Position numbers and translations under genes: made by a program. The notes beneath the pieces were generated by a model, which was not told the DNA's origin, did not search any database, and saw nothing but the letters and a program-made list of their open reading frames with translations. A stretch of 64,000 nt of DNA, taken from contig CM062818.1 in NCBI GenBank assembly GCA_031772625.1, positions 1,282,644,277 to 1,282,708,276 of the forward strand. Direction: 5' to 3'. Below are positions 10,096-21,300 of the stretch, one piece after another (the stretch's first letter is position 1; the number at the start of each line of letters is the position of its first letter). The DNA is from Pinus tabuliformis (taxonomy: Eukaryota > Streptophyta > Pinopsida > Pinales > Pinaceae).

Positions 10096-13000
10096 ATGAA
10101 GTTCACAACTTGGAATATCAGAGGTTTAGGTAGTAAAAGAAAACAAAGAATACTTAGCAATAGAATGAAACAAGAAGCTCCGGATATGATCTTTATCCAG
10201 GAAACTAAATGTTCCATTCAAAAAATCAAAGAAATTCATAGCAAATGGCTCAATAGATTTGAGTTTCTAGAAGTTAAAGCAGATAATACAGCAGGAGGCA
10301 TACTCACTCTTTGGAACCCCCAAAAGATTGGCATAATAGATGCTGAGGCATCTAGGAATTATTTATCAGTGATTATTCAACCTGTGGGAGACAGCGAGAC
10401 TTATTTGGTCACGAATGTTTATGGCCCACAAAGACTGGATGATAAACTCATATTTCTAGATTCTCTTGTAGAACTAAGAGATAGACATGCAGGAGTTGCA
10501 TGGATCTTGGGCAGGGACTTCAACATGATCAAATCGCTTTCGGAAAAAAAGGGGGAACAAGAACATTAAGCAAAGATTCTACAGCTTTTCAAGCTTTCAT
10601 AGATAATATGAAGCTAGTTGACACTGAAATGAATAATGGCCTCTTTACATGGAACAACAAGAGAGGAGGGGAGTCTCAAGTAGCCTCGAAGTTAGACAAA
10701 TTCATAATTTTGGAGGACCTTATGCTCACAGACAAGGAAATGATAGTGAGAATTCTCCCCTTTGGTGGCTCGACCATTGGCCTGTTCAAATGGAGGTACA
10801 GGGCATTGGTAGCCCCAAGAATAGACCTTTCAGATTTGAGAATATCTGGCTCATCCACCCAGATTTCATCAGCACTATAACAAGATGGTGGAAAGAAGAT
10901 CTGCATATTTAGGGAACAAGAATGTTTCTGCTCCACAAAAGACTAAAATACATCAAGCTCTCAAAGACTGGAACAAGAATGTATTTGGCAATATTTTTGC
11001 AGCGAAAAAAGAGGTTGAAGATAAAATGCAGACACTCAATCAAACTCTTATTACAGAGGGCTTTGATAGAGGCAGAGATGAACAATCCACCAAACTTCAT
11101 CACAACTGGGAGAACTTATGTAAACAAGAGGAAATATATTGGAGACAAAAATCTAGAGTTCAATGGCTAAAAGAAGGGGAACGAAACACCAGTTTTTTCC
11201 ACAGATCCACCATGGCAAACAGATCCCATAATAGGATCTCTTCAATCAAGGACGAGGGAGGTCATCTTCGCAATTCCCATGAAGAGATAGAAACTGTGTT
11301 AGTCCAGCACTTTCAAGGTATAGCGAAGGAGACCACTGCAGACAGAGATCATTTTATCAGGGACTTAACAAGGCATATACCTAGACTAGTATCAAGAGAG
11401 GATAATTTCAATCTCAACAGGCCAGTGACTGAAGAGGAGGTCAGTGAGGCCGTTAAGGAGATGTAGAATGGCAAAGCGCCAGGCCCTGATGGTTTCAATG
11501 TGGATTTCTTTAAAGCCTATTGGAGCATTGTTAAACAAGATATTATGAATGTAGTGGAGGATTCCAGGTTGAATAGAACCATTCTGAAGGCGCTCAATAC
11601 TTCTTTCATCTCCTTGATCCCCAAACAGGATAATGCTCAGACTCCGGACAGGTTCAGACCCATAGCTTTGTGCAATGTGGTGTATAAAATAATATCCAAA
11701 GTGGTTGCCAATAGACTTAAACCCCTTCTTCCTACTCTAGTTTCTGTGGAGCAATCAGGTTATGTGGAGGGTAGACAAATTCTCAACAACATCATTCAAG
11801 CGCATGAAGTGGTGCATTCATTGTTAAGCAATAGCAAGGCGGGAATGATTATGCAATTGGACCTTGCCAAAGCTTATGATAAGTTGAATTGGACCTATAT
11901 TAGGAAGGTCCTTCTAGCCTTTGGCTTTGATCATAATTGGGTAAGATGGGTTACGGCACTAGTCACTTCTTCCAGCTTTTCAATTTTGGTCAATGATTCT
12001 CCTTCCAAGACCTTTACTCCTTCAAGAGGTCTCAGACAGGGAGATCCGCTCTCTCCCTTTCTCTTTATCCTCATGATGGAAGGACTTGGGCGGTCTATCA
12101 AGCATGCGAAAGAAGGGGGTAACATCAAGGGTATCCAACTTTCTGAAACTGGAAAAGCTTTGTCCCATCAACAATTTGTTGATGACACTATGTTGCAGGG
12201 AGTCCCCACGGTAAAAGAAGCTCTTGCTTATAAACAAATCCTGTGTGACTTTGCCATGGCCACAGGTATGGAGGTAAATCTGTCCAAATCTAAGATTTTT
12301 TTCTTTAATACTAATATCGCTATTTAGAGAAATATCTCCAGAATTCTGGGCTTTCAAAGGGAGGTCCTTCCTTCCAAGTACCTGGGAGTTCCTCTAACTG
12401 ATAAACCTTTGCACAAAAGCATCTGGGAGCCGATAATTAATAAGATACAGGATAAAATCATAAAATGGACCATCAGATCTTTAAACTTGGCGGGTAGGTT
12501 GGTGCTTACAAAAGCTGTTTTGCAATCAATCCTCATTTTCATGCTTTCAACACTTCCAGCTCCAAAGGGAGTTTTACATCAATTTAAAACCATTCAAAGA
12601 GACTTTCTTTGGGGGAAGGGGTAGGAGAGAAAGAAATGGGCCTTGGTAGCCTGGGATAAGATATGTAAACCGAAAACCCATGGGGGTCTTGGATTGGATG
12701 ATCCAGATGTACTCAGCAAGGTTTTAGGGGCAAAATTATGGTGGCGTTGGGTGAAAGATCCAAAGGCTCAGTGGGCTAGTGTTTGGAAAGAAAAATATGC
12801 TAGCACTTGGCAAGATAATGATCACATAAGGATGACGGGAATCATAAAAGGATCCCACATTTGGAATAAGGCCTGGGAGAATAGAGGCTTAGTGCAGAAA
12901 AACAGTTTCTGGGAAATCAGAGAAGGAGACCTTGCTCTGTTTTGGGAGGATAAATGGCAACAAGAACCTACATTGTTAAAAGAGGACTTTCTGGACCTTA

Positions 13001-14416
13001 AAAAACGAACGGATACCAAAGGGTTTTTCAAGGTTAAAGATTTTTGGGAACAAACCAGTATAGAAGACAAATGGAGAACCTGGAAGAATATAGAATTCGG
13101 GGATGACAACCCCTTGAAAGCAAAAGCAGATGCACTATTGACAATTTTGGACCAAAGGAAGATTCTTGTTTCAGAGGGGCATGACCAACTTAGATGGGGC
13201 AACAATAAAGAAGGTACCTTCAATATTAAGGAAGCCAAGAAGATATTCCTTGAGCTGGATTCCAATGTATCGGACAGGGTTTGGCAGAACCTTTGGAGGC
13301 ATCAAGGTTGGATGAAAATTAAACTCTTCATGTGGTTGGTACATCATAAGAAAACTTACTTGGGAAAATATTAGGAAGAGGGGTGTTCTGGGACCTTCTA
13401 GATGGCAGCTCTGTGAAGCCCAAGAGGAGACAATGGAGCACCTTCTCAATCACTGCATCTTTACCTCTAGGTTGTGGGACACTTTTGCCACAATTTTCCA
13501 ACAGACGGACAGGGACAAAGAAAGCATTATCAACACCCTAAATAACTAGAGACGAAACTTCTCTGAGTATGAGTTTCTTCACTTGGCTTGGGTTTTAACT
13601 CCAGGCTTCATAATTTGGAATGTTTGGAAAGAAAGGAACAATAGAATCTTCAAAAATGTACACAACACCACCCAACACATTTTTGAGCAGATCTTAAGAC
13701 AGCTCAAGGAGACAGTTAGCACTATTGTGCAAAACTCCCCAAAAAATCCACCTTCAGAAAATGAGATGCAGATACTTCGTCAGCTGGGTATGCAGGGGCT
13801 TATACCACAGGGAATGGATAGGAAGGTTATGAATCCAGCAAATAAGCCAGATTATTGGCATCCTCCCCCTCAGGGTTTTCTGAAATTCAACATTGATGGG
13901 GCCTCAAAAGGCAACCCAGGTCTTGCTGGTTTTGGAGGAGTGCTACGAGATGATAATGGTTGTATTCTCTTTATTTTCCATTGCCATCTGGGAAGAGCTA
14001 CAAACAATATGGCTGAATTAATGGCTCTTGAACAGTGTTTAGATTTCCTGAAGCAGGATAATCTCCAGAATATTATTATTGAAGCCGATTCTGAGTTGAT
14101 CATTAACTCGGTTAAAAGAATATGCTGTGGAACAGAGCCGGAAAAAGTCTCAAGTCATTGGAGGCTGATCCAGGTCTTTCAAAGGATCCAATTTCACCTC
14201 CTAGACTTACGCACAGTGAGTTTCACTCATGTGCAAAGGACGGCCAATAAATTGGCGGACATTTTGGCCAATCAAGGAGTGGTATGCACTAAAAATAGGG
14301 TCAAGTTGATTTGGCGAGAGATGTCTCAGAATAGATTAAGGGAGGAGTGTTTTAGTCAGGCGAAAGAGGACAATAAGGTATTCCGAAACAGGGCCACAGA
14401 GACGGGATCTGGTTGA
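10096..14416 (+). pseudogene. LINE ORF2: endonuclease, reverse transcriptase, RNase H
   Basis: Second LINE protein. The APE-type endonuclease starts MKFTTWNIRGLGSKRKQ, with FIQETK and a GRDFNMI where GDFN is usual. It changes frame near 10555 (A/G run) and again near 10770. The reverse transcriptase shows NGKAPGPDGF, FRPIALCNVVYKI, QLDLAKAYDKLNW, SRGLRQGDPLSPFLF and FVDDTML in place of the usual YADD or FADD. A zf-RVT-like region precedes RNase H (about 13870-14270), which has DGASKGNPG, NMAELMALEQ, IEADSELI and HVQRTANKLADILA. Stops: TAG at 10910, 11464, 12325, 12622 and 13547. Another frame change lies near 13360. At about 1,440 codons the length is normal for the family. Confidence 0.88.
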
Positions 14417-15141
14417 CTTTTTTGCAGAGTTATGACACAAGTAAGGTCGCTTTTGGGATGCAGGTCTATGATTGGCAACAACGAACCAGAAGTTTCAGGG
14501 GGATGGCTGGAAGAAGGGATCTTCATCTTCCTTTGGCCTAGGCACTGGAATCCAGTCTTTCGCGGCAGCCGCAAAACCCTGCCATTTTGCCTGCGGTACC
14601 TTTACCGCCCTCGAAGTGGTTTCCGGTGTATCGCACCACCGTTAGGTTGGATGTGGTTTTTCTCATTTGGAAGCAATTCCACTCACCATGCAACACGTGG
14701 CTCAGAGTGGGGAGGAAATACTGCCCTCATCGCGTGGTAATCATCGGTGAGTTAAGGCCGCACGATATGATTCGTAACCGTTGGATCAATCGCGGTCATT
14801 CTACGGCCAGGATTAATCGTGCTTGTTGGTGGGTCCGAAACAGCGGTTAAAGCTCGAGCTATTCGCACGGCCTATCTGGAATCGCGCGCTTATGACAGAT
14901 TTCGGGAGGAGAAAATAAACAATGGTTATGTTAAAAATGGACCCGATCGAATTATCAATTATGATCTACTGAGTCCATCGGGTCTGATTTGCTTGTTAAA
15001 TGGTGTGCTTGTTGGCCACCCGAATTGTCTCTCATCCGCTGGATCTTTAGCTCAGGATCTAACGGATATTTGTGGGTTAAGCCTTTTGTACACTATTTCT
15101 TTTTTTATCAATTGAATAGAAGGATCCGCTCTCACCTTAGC
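14417..15141 (+). other. LINE 3' UTR, CpG-rich
   Basis: Non-coding tail of the LINE. The stretch from about 14545 to 15010 holds dozens of CpG dinucleotides (for example TTCGCGGCAGCCGC and TCGCGCGC), unlike the AT-rich surroundings and unlike the decayed ORFs upstream. Confidence 0.7.
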
Positions 15142-15166
15142 AAAAAAAAAAAAATTCGACAGATGA
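15142..15166 (+). repeat. LINE poly(A) tail and right target-site duplication
   Basis: Thirteen A residues (15142-15154), then TTCGACAGATGA. The last four A residues overlap the duplication. Confidence 0.8.
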
Positions 15167-15248
15167 GATTAAAAGAAATTTTGATCATCATCAACAGTCG
15201 AGATTACTTTGACAAGGATCACTCAAACTAGCCGTTGGAGGATTTATC

Positions 15249-15342
15249 TTTAAATAGGAGGTCATTTGTCACTCAGTTAATTCGATCTAGGAGTCGTGTG
15301 CTAAGTGAAAGCTCTCTTGTAATCTTTTTCATGAGCAATAAA
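15249..15342 (+). promoter_or_regulatory. Gypsy LTR TATA-like box and poly(A) signal
   Basis: TTTAAATAG at 15249-15257 and AATAAA at 15337-15342 in CAATAAAGAAAGACTTTGGGG. Both are kept at the same spacing in the other gypsy LTRs (near 28812/28905, 39180/39268, and on the minus strand near 45220/45130), which supports their being the element's own start and end signals. Confidence 0.6.
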
Positions 15343-18299
15343 GAAAGACTTTGGGGTTAATTTCTGCTGGTGTTACTCTTCATGGAAATGTTGTAAGATG
15401 TGTTATTTTCATGCATAGATTTCCTTTTTAGCCATTGATAATAGCTTTCTAGAGAGTGGTTTGAGCACAGGTATCTTGCTCAATCACTAGGGTTTAAATG
15501 GTAATTTAAATTTTGAATATAATAGCAGGTATCTCTATTAGATTTGAATTTTATTATTGTTTTCTCGCTTTGTGTTAATGGTTGAATTGAGTTGTGGAAG
15601 AATTTCTTGATTTTTTAGATCATCAGACGTTCGGGGAAGTTTTCAGTTGGACCAGCCAACTCTTGATTCGTATTTTCTGAAGAGCCCAGCTTGATTTGAT
15701 CCCAGGCTTATCATAAGATTTTTATTGGTGATGCATAAAGGGTTTTAGGCAAATCAACTCCGTTTAAATTAAAATCTTCAAATTTTCCTGCGCTAAGCTA
15801 ATAAATCTGGCTTTTAAAGAGCCCTATATTATCAGATTTGGGAGGAGAGTTGGACTCACACTCGCCAGATCTGATAGATTTGTTGTTCCTGTGCATAGAT
15901 CTGTAATTTTTGTTTTTACTTTTCTGACTAGGCTTTCTAGGGTTTCATTTATTTTGTATATCCGATTTCTGGGTGTTTGTGTTTTCAGGTATAGGTTGCA
16001 GATCTGAAGGTGAAGTTTGAATTTTGAAGCCAGATCTAGCCCTGGAGGGTAAGATCTGGCCTCAAAACCAACTTTGGAAGGGACATTATTTTTGTAGTCT
16101 AAGGGTATTTTTTCTGGGGAAAAGTTTTGAGGGTTTTCATTCAAATAAATCTGAGGCATTGGTTTTGAAATTTTAATTAAAATTTTCTATTTGCTGCTTG
16201 GGTTTGGGTTTTTCGAATTTCTCTATGCCTGAGGTCGAAAATTTCGATTTTTTTCTACATCCTGGGGTCTCCTAAAGACTTTAGATCCTTCCTCCTGCAT
16301 GCATTCCTTCAAACCCTCGCTAATATCAATCATCAGTCCAGTTCTTTATAAAATCTGTGTATTCCCTCATTTCTTGACTTTACCTCCTCGCTTATTCACG
16401 CCATGCTTGCCTAACCTTCCATCTATCAGCAGCTCTCATCACCTGTACGCTGCCATATACTGCGTCTTCATTTGCTGCCCCTTTCTTTCATTACCAATCC
16501 ATTTCCTCTCTTCCTCTCGATGAAGCTGGCTAATCCCTCAACGCTGCAGTCTCAACATTCTCCCCTCACCTGTGTACTGCCACAAGCATCCTCGTAGCAG
16601 CGTTCTCTTTCCTTATCCACAGCTCGATCCTTCCGCTCCACGTTGCCCTCACCCTGTCCGTCGACTTGGAGAATCCTCATTCCCTCGCTCCCTCGACCCT
16701 CATACCTATACGCATCTCCCTTCTTCCTCATGCATTCCTCGCTGCCCTATTCCTTTCACTCCATTCTCCCCTTCCATCCCCTTCCATCCCCTTCCCTCTT
16801 TGAGCTATCCGGCCTTCATTCCCTTTCGTTGTCTGTCGCTCTCCATTTCTATTATCCTTCACTTTGTTGTTGCATTTCCATTAGCCCTCCATGTGTCCAT
16901 TCTTGTTGCCTCGCCGGCTTCACCTGCAATAAACCTGCATCCTCTCCTCGCAGCTATCACTGTCGAGCAAATCTCCTCTCCCGTCGTCGACCTACAAACA
17001 AACCTCATCTCCCCGCCGTCAAGCAAGCTTCAGCTTCCGCAAACCTACATTCACATCTAAAACAAAACATTCGACTTTATGTTTAACGCATGAGGTAAGT
17101 TAGGTTTTGGGTGGATTTTTATTTTTCATTAGAGATAGATTTAGCCCTTTTCGATTTATTTAGTTAGGTTCGATATATCTTTTAGTTTATGATTTTGGTT
17201 TTTTTCATAGCTTTGTTTGTTGATCTAGAAAATAAATAAACATAAAAAGGGCTTTCGATTTTGTTTTTCCTTTCACATTGTTCAGTTTAATTTTGATTTT
17301 TTTTTTCGTATCATTCAAATCTTCAAAAAAATATAAATAATCTAAAAACCCTAAAAAAATTTAAATAAAAGCTTAAAAAAAAAAAAGCTAAAAGGGCCTT
17401 CAAATTAATTTTATTTGATTTTGAGGCATCCTGAAATTTTTAAATCAAAAGTAAATTTTTAGCGTTAAAAGATATTTTTAGAATTTTTTATGTGGCCTCT
17501 AGCCCATTAAAAAATTTAAAATATATTTAATCTTTCGATTTACTTTGGTCATATTAAAAGAAAATCTTGATTAATCATTTACTGCACATTAAGTCTTGCT
17601 TAGCATATTGAGAAAAAGATTTCCTAAAGGACTAACTAAATTTGTCAAATTTTTAATTCCTTCTTGGTATCTTTTGTGCTAAGGATAAAATCTAATGGTG
17701 AATTTTTGTGGTATTGGTATTTGTCATTTCTCTATAATTAAATGTGCTTAAATTTTTATATCTAAAGATTAGCTATTGGAAAGTGGTGAATTTCCTAGAT
17801 TTGGGTCACTAAGCATAATCATCTAAACTGGTTAGCATTTAAATTTCGTGGTTGTTTAAAGTATTTGTATCTCTTGAAATTTAATTGCTAGAACATTGTG
17901 CATCTCTTGAATATCTTGCATCTATAAAAATATATCATCATTGCTTGAACTATTTAATGCTCGTTACATGTTAAGACATTTTGTAAATATTTTCAAGCGA
18001 TTGTTAAAAAAAATTATCGTGAAATTATAAATAAATTACATACCTCTGTTTCCTAAGAAGCTATTGCTAATCGATTACTTGGTCTTTATTTCACTAACAA
18101 GATCGTTGACTCCATAAGGCACTGGTATTAACTATTTAAAATCTAATCAAATCTTAGGTCTTGTTGAATCTTAATCAAGTACTTGATCGCCTCGCTGTGT
18201 CTCCTAAACTGGTTGGTTCCCAACTAGTTCTTCTTCATTCCATTTTTCCATAGGGTCTACCCCCCTTAGCCTGCTATAGGGAGACAGCTTAAACGGAGA

Positions 18300-18369
18300 G
18301 ATTGGGGATCAGGGTGACAGCCCCCAATCTGAGTGTTGTCGCGGTGCCTAGACATTCTGTGCGACAACA
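18300..18369 (+). other. Conserved double stem-loop at the gypsy LTR 3' end
   Basis: GATTGGGG (18300-18307) pairs with CCCCAATC (18322-18329) around the loop ATCAGGGTGACAGC. GTTGTCG and CGACAAC then form a second stem that closes the LTR. The same two stems are present in the other three gypsy LTRs with compensatory or wobble changes. Confidence 0.55.
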
Positions 18370-19398
18370 GGACCCTAAGTCTAAACTTAGGAAAATAAAA
18401 TAATTAAAGGGTATTAATATAAACTGTGAATGTAACTTCTAGAAGAAGACAAGGATCAAGCAGAAATGATCTCAGCCATTGATTAGCTTCTAATTTGGGG
18501 CATCGAATGTCAACGAGGAGATTATTTAAGGAGGCTTGAGGGTCATTTGGAAAAACACACAGAGAATTCAGAAATATGATTTTCTGAAGCAGAGTAGAGG
18601 AGCTGCCGGGAGATTTTCGATAGTGGGCTATTGCAGTGAGGGGCAAGGATAGTTGGGTTGGAGTATCTTCTTCAGGACCCAAGATACACAACAGAGAGAC
18701 AGAGAAGCAAAGGGACACCAGGAGGAGGCAGAGGGACACCAGGAGGAGGCAGCGTAGACCCAGGAGGGGTTGACGCTAGGCCAGAAGGGCCCACGCAGAG
18801 CTTGACACTGAGCTAGGAGGGCTCACACAAAAGTTGTGCAGTCTTCGGCGCAGAAGTCCAAATTTGTTGAGGGAGCTAGCATTTCTGAGTCAGGAGCACT
18901 TGAAACTACTCAAGAGGGAAAACGTTTCCCAATTGAGCTGACGCAGAACCTTTTGAGGCCTACGCCAGGCCAGCGCAAAGATAGCCAGGGACAATTGGTT
19001 CAATTGTCGGATCAGACGAGACTTGCCAGGTAGAGTGAGGTAGTCTCACTAAGTTTTTCTGCCAGTTTATTTTCTCTGTAACTGGATTGCCAAAAGGGCA
19101 TCCAAAGTTGTATTCAAAAACTACTAAATAATATAAAACCCTCAGAGCTGCTACACCGGTTTTCCCACATTGGGTTTTTCCAGGGACATTTGTCCAAAAA
19201 AACTGTCACTTGCGTGAATTTTTCTCTATTGTTCTATTCTTGTTTTCGGCATATTATTTAATTGGTGTAGGCTGCAGTGTATGTATTTCAATGTTTGCCG
19301 TAGGAAACTGCAAATAACTTGTTCATGTAAATGTAACAAGTAGGAGAAATATCATCAGTTGTTGCAAGGGGGATTCCCGGGTTTAAGGAATTTTCACA
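18370..19398 (+). mobile_element. LTR1 copia LTR, 5' truncated
   Basis: Begins inside LTR1 at the conserved CCTAAGTCTAAACTTAGG block, immediately after the gypsy LTR terminus. It continues through repeated GACACCAGGAGGAGGCAG units, AATATAAAACCCTCA, GGTTTTCCCACATTGGG and the GGGACATTTGTCC hairpin, and ends TTTTCACA. The missing 5' 200 bp were lost at the gypsy junction. No primer-binding site follows. Confidence 0.8.
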
Positions 19399-20259
19399 AA
19401 GAAAGAATAAGTCTGAATTTCCAACTATCACAAATTCAAACTGAGAGTAATACTACTAGTTTTTAATTTGATATTTTGAGGCTAAGCCAAGGTTTAGGGA
19501 TGTTGTAATTCTAGTGTTAAACTGTCAAACTGTCATATCATATAATAAAAAAACAAGCCTTCACGTTCCAGATATCATATATTATGGCTAAACTCAATAG
19601 ACACATCAGCTGCAAAGAGAAATCGAATAAAAGAATAAATAAATAAGTTCCAGAAAAATTGAAATAGAATTCCCAGGTATTTAATTTCAGTTGAAAGAAA
19701 GACATTATGGACTAGGTCAAAAAATCTACAAGGATCTATGCTTTCTTGGTAAATCTTTGTGTGTAATGTAGAATTGCAACGTTGTCAAATGTTTTGGGTC
19801 TGAGTTGCTGCTGAGTATAGTGTTCTCTGCCTCTCCTCTTCTCTAGATAGGCCCAAGGGGTTGTGTTTGGAGACAAATGGATGGTCCAACATGCAGAGAG
19901 AAATATGTGGGATGTGATCAGACTGTCGGGCATCTCTTTCTTATAAAAGCCACGCTGTCAAGCAACTTACGATGAGGTGAATACTCAGTTCAATTTTGGA
20001 GAAGTTTCTGCTTTTAGATCTGATCTGGCTATCCAGATTTCAGACATGAATGCTATTTTTAGGAAATGTGTAGAAGCTCTTCAAGTCGGAACCGAAGTGC
20101 ATATGCTAACTCTCCTTTCATATTTAAGGAGGATGATATCATCATTCATGTATCTGTTTTTTGGCTTCTGGATGTGTTAAACTTAATGTATATGTATATT
20201 GATCTATACTGTAATATATGTTGCATTTAAAGAAAAGAAAGAAAAAAGAAAAGCTTTAC

Positions 20260-20411
20260 AGCATTGGTCAATGAAAACAGTCTCTTGGGAATTGGTACAT
20301 CTATAGCATACAACAAATATCTGATAAAAGCCTTGCAGTTTAAAAATACAGGATGTGGGATACCAGCTGACTCTTCCAAGCGCCGAATAAATGCCAACTG
20401 AAACAATGCAC
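20260..20411 (-). pseudogene. Exon-like block of an unrecognised host gene
   Basis: On the minus strand a 152-bp block is bounded by TTGCTTTTGTTGCAG (acceptor) and GTAAAGC (donor). It is open for 50 codons after a 2-nt phase. The peptide begins ALFQLAFIRRLEESAGIPHP and continues FLNCKAFIRYLLYAIDVPIP, with amino-acid composition like a folded helical protein rather than junk. I do not recognise the family. No convincing partner exon was found on either side in this window, so it is either one exon of a gene with long introns or a fragment left by rearrangement. Confidence 0.35.
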
Positions 20412-21217
20412 CTGCAACAAAAGCAACAAGAATGTTTTCTTCAGTGCATCTTTCCCAACGTTTCTTCAACAAATTCTAAATGTATTGGTTCTGCATCAAA
20501 AACTGACTTTTCTAACAGCAATCCATGATATGGAATCTGAATACCAAATAGATACATTTTTTTCATTATCTAAGCATGAAAATTGCTGTGATCAATCTGA
20601 ATTTTTGTAGTCATTTTATCTAGTGTAAAAAGTGAATGACTAATTATGCTTTAGACCTGTTTATCTGAAGTTATTAGCTTTGCCCAAATTATTCGCTAAT
20701 GTCAAAATAAAAATAATAAGTGTGACTCCATTTATGAAAGAACCATGAAATATCTTTGAAATCAAAAGATCAGTTAAAACATTTTCAAACTACATTATGG
20801 CAGTGGAATACCAAATCCTGGCTTCCCACTAGATCACAATAGGGCAAAGGTTATAGTCCATAAATGTACAGTCCTGCAGAAGTCGCTAGCCTATATGTCA
20901 TATATTGTGATTTACTTGTTAGCTACATTCTATTGTGATTTATTTCATCTATTGTCAAATTAAGGTAGCTCCCTAAATACATCAAAATATTACCATAGGA
21001 TTTGTAGTGGACTTAGAACAGTATACTGTTTTGTAAAGTAACGATGACTCCCATAAATGTAGAAAAACAATTAAAGTCAACATCGAAGATCATTCTTCAC
21101 AAATTCACACCATAGTATACAACCAAGAACAGATAACACCCAGAATATAGCATCATACCAGTTGAGAATTTTAACTAAGATGATAATTGTTGATAGATGT
21201 AGTATTAAAGAAAGTAC

Positions 21218-21300
21218 CTATGTTGCACTGGTGTTGCAAATGGGGGAATGGCGGGGACCGGGGAACGTGTACCTAGAACAGCTAGAGCACAACCCAAATT
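21218..21300. mobile_element. Possible hAT terminus remnant
   Basis: CTATGTTGCACTGGTG followed by GGGGGAATGGCGGGGACCGG resembles the hAT1 terminus (minus-strand CTATGTTGCC then GGGGACGGGGACG). No second end or target duplication was found. Confidence 0.35.

Larger units (their letters stand above)
8435..15154 (+). mobile_element. Plant L1-type LINE, near full length, degenerate
   Basis: A non-LTR retrotransposon of about 6.7 kb inserted in the gypsy LTR. It has a short 5' UTR (8435-8560), ORF1 (8561-10093), ORF2 starting 3 bp later (10096-14416), a 3' UTR of about 720 bp, and a 13-nt A tail at 15142-15154. Imperfect 16-bp duplications flank it. All in-frame stops that I can place are TAG. 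ORF2 also carries about three frame changes, so the copy is dead, but its domain order is complete. Confidence 0.9.
7745..18369 (+). mobile_element. Gypsy 3' LTR (about 3.9 kb net), split by a LINE
   Basis: Starts TGTTGACCACTACGTG directly after the integrase region and ends GTGCGACAACA. A 6.7-kb LINE (8435-15154) is inserted in U3. The LTR resumes at 15155 at the position predicted by the copy at 26741-31673. U3 has a TATA-like TTTAAATAG at 15249. AATAAA follows at 15337, so R is short and U5 runs about 3 kb. The middle of U5 (about 16290-17090) is CT-rich and not shared with other copies. The final 120 bases hold conserved stem-loops. Confidence 0.85.

Noticed and set aside
16572-17086. Two overlapping open frames of about 150-160 codons, Pro/Ser/His-rich
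   Set aside because: They lie in the CT-rich U5 block of a gypsy LTR. Length and composition follow from C/T bias, and two frames are open at once.
19977-20180. Plus-strand 67-codon frame (contains FNFGEVSAFRSDLAIQISDM)
   Set aside because: The peptide looks protein-like, but no splice sites, start context or relatives could be established. Mentioned only under the island entry.
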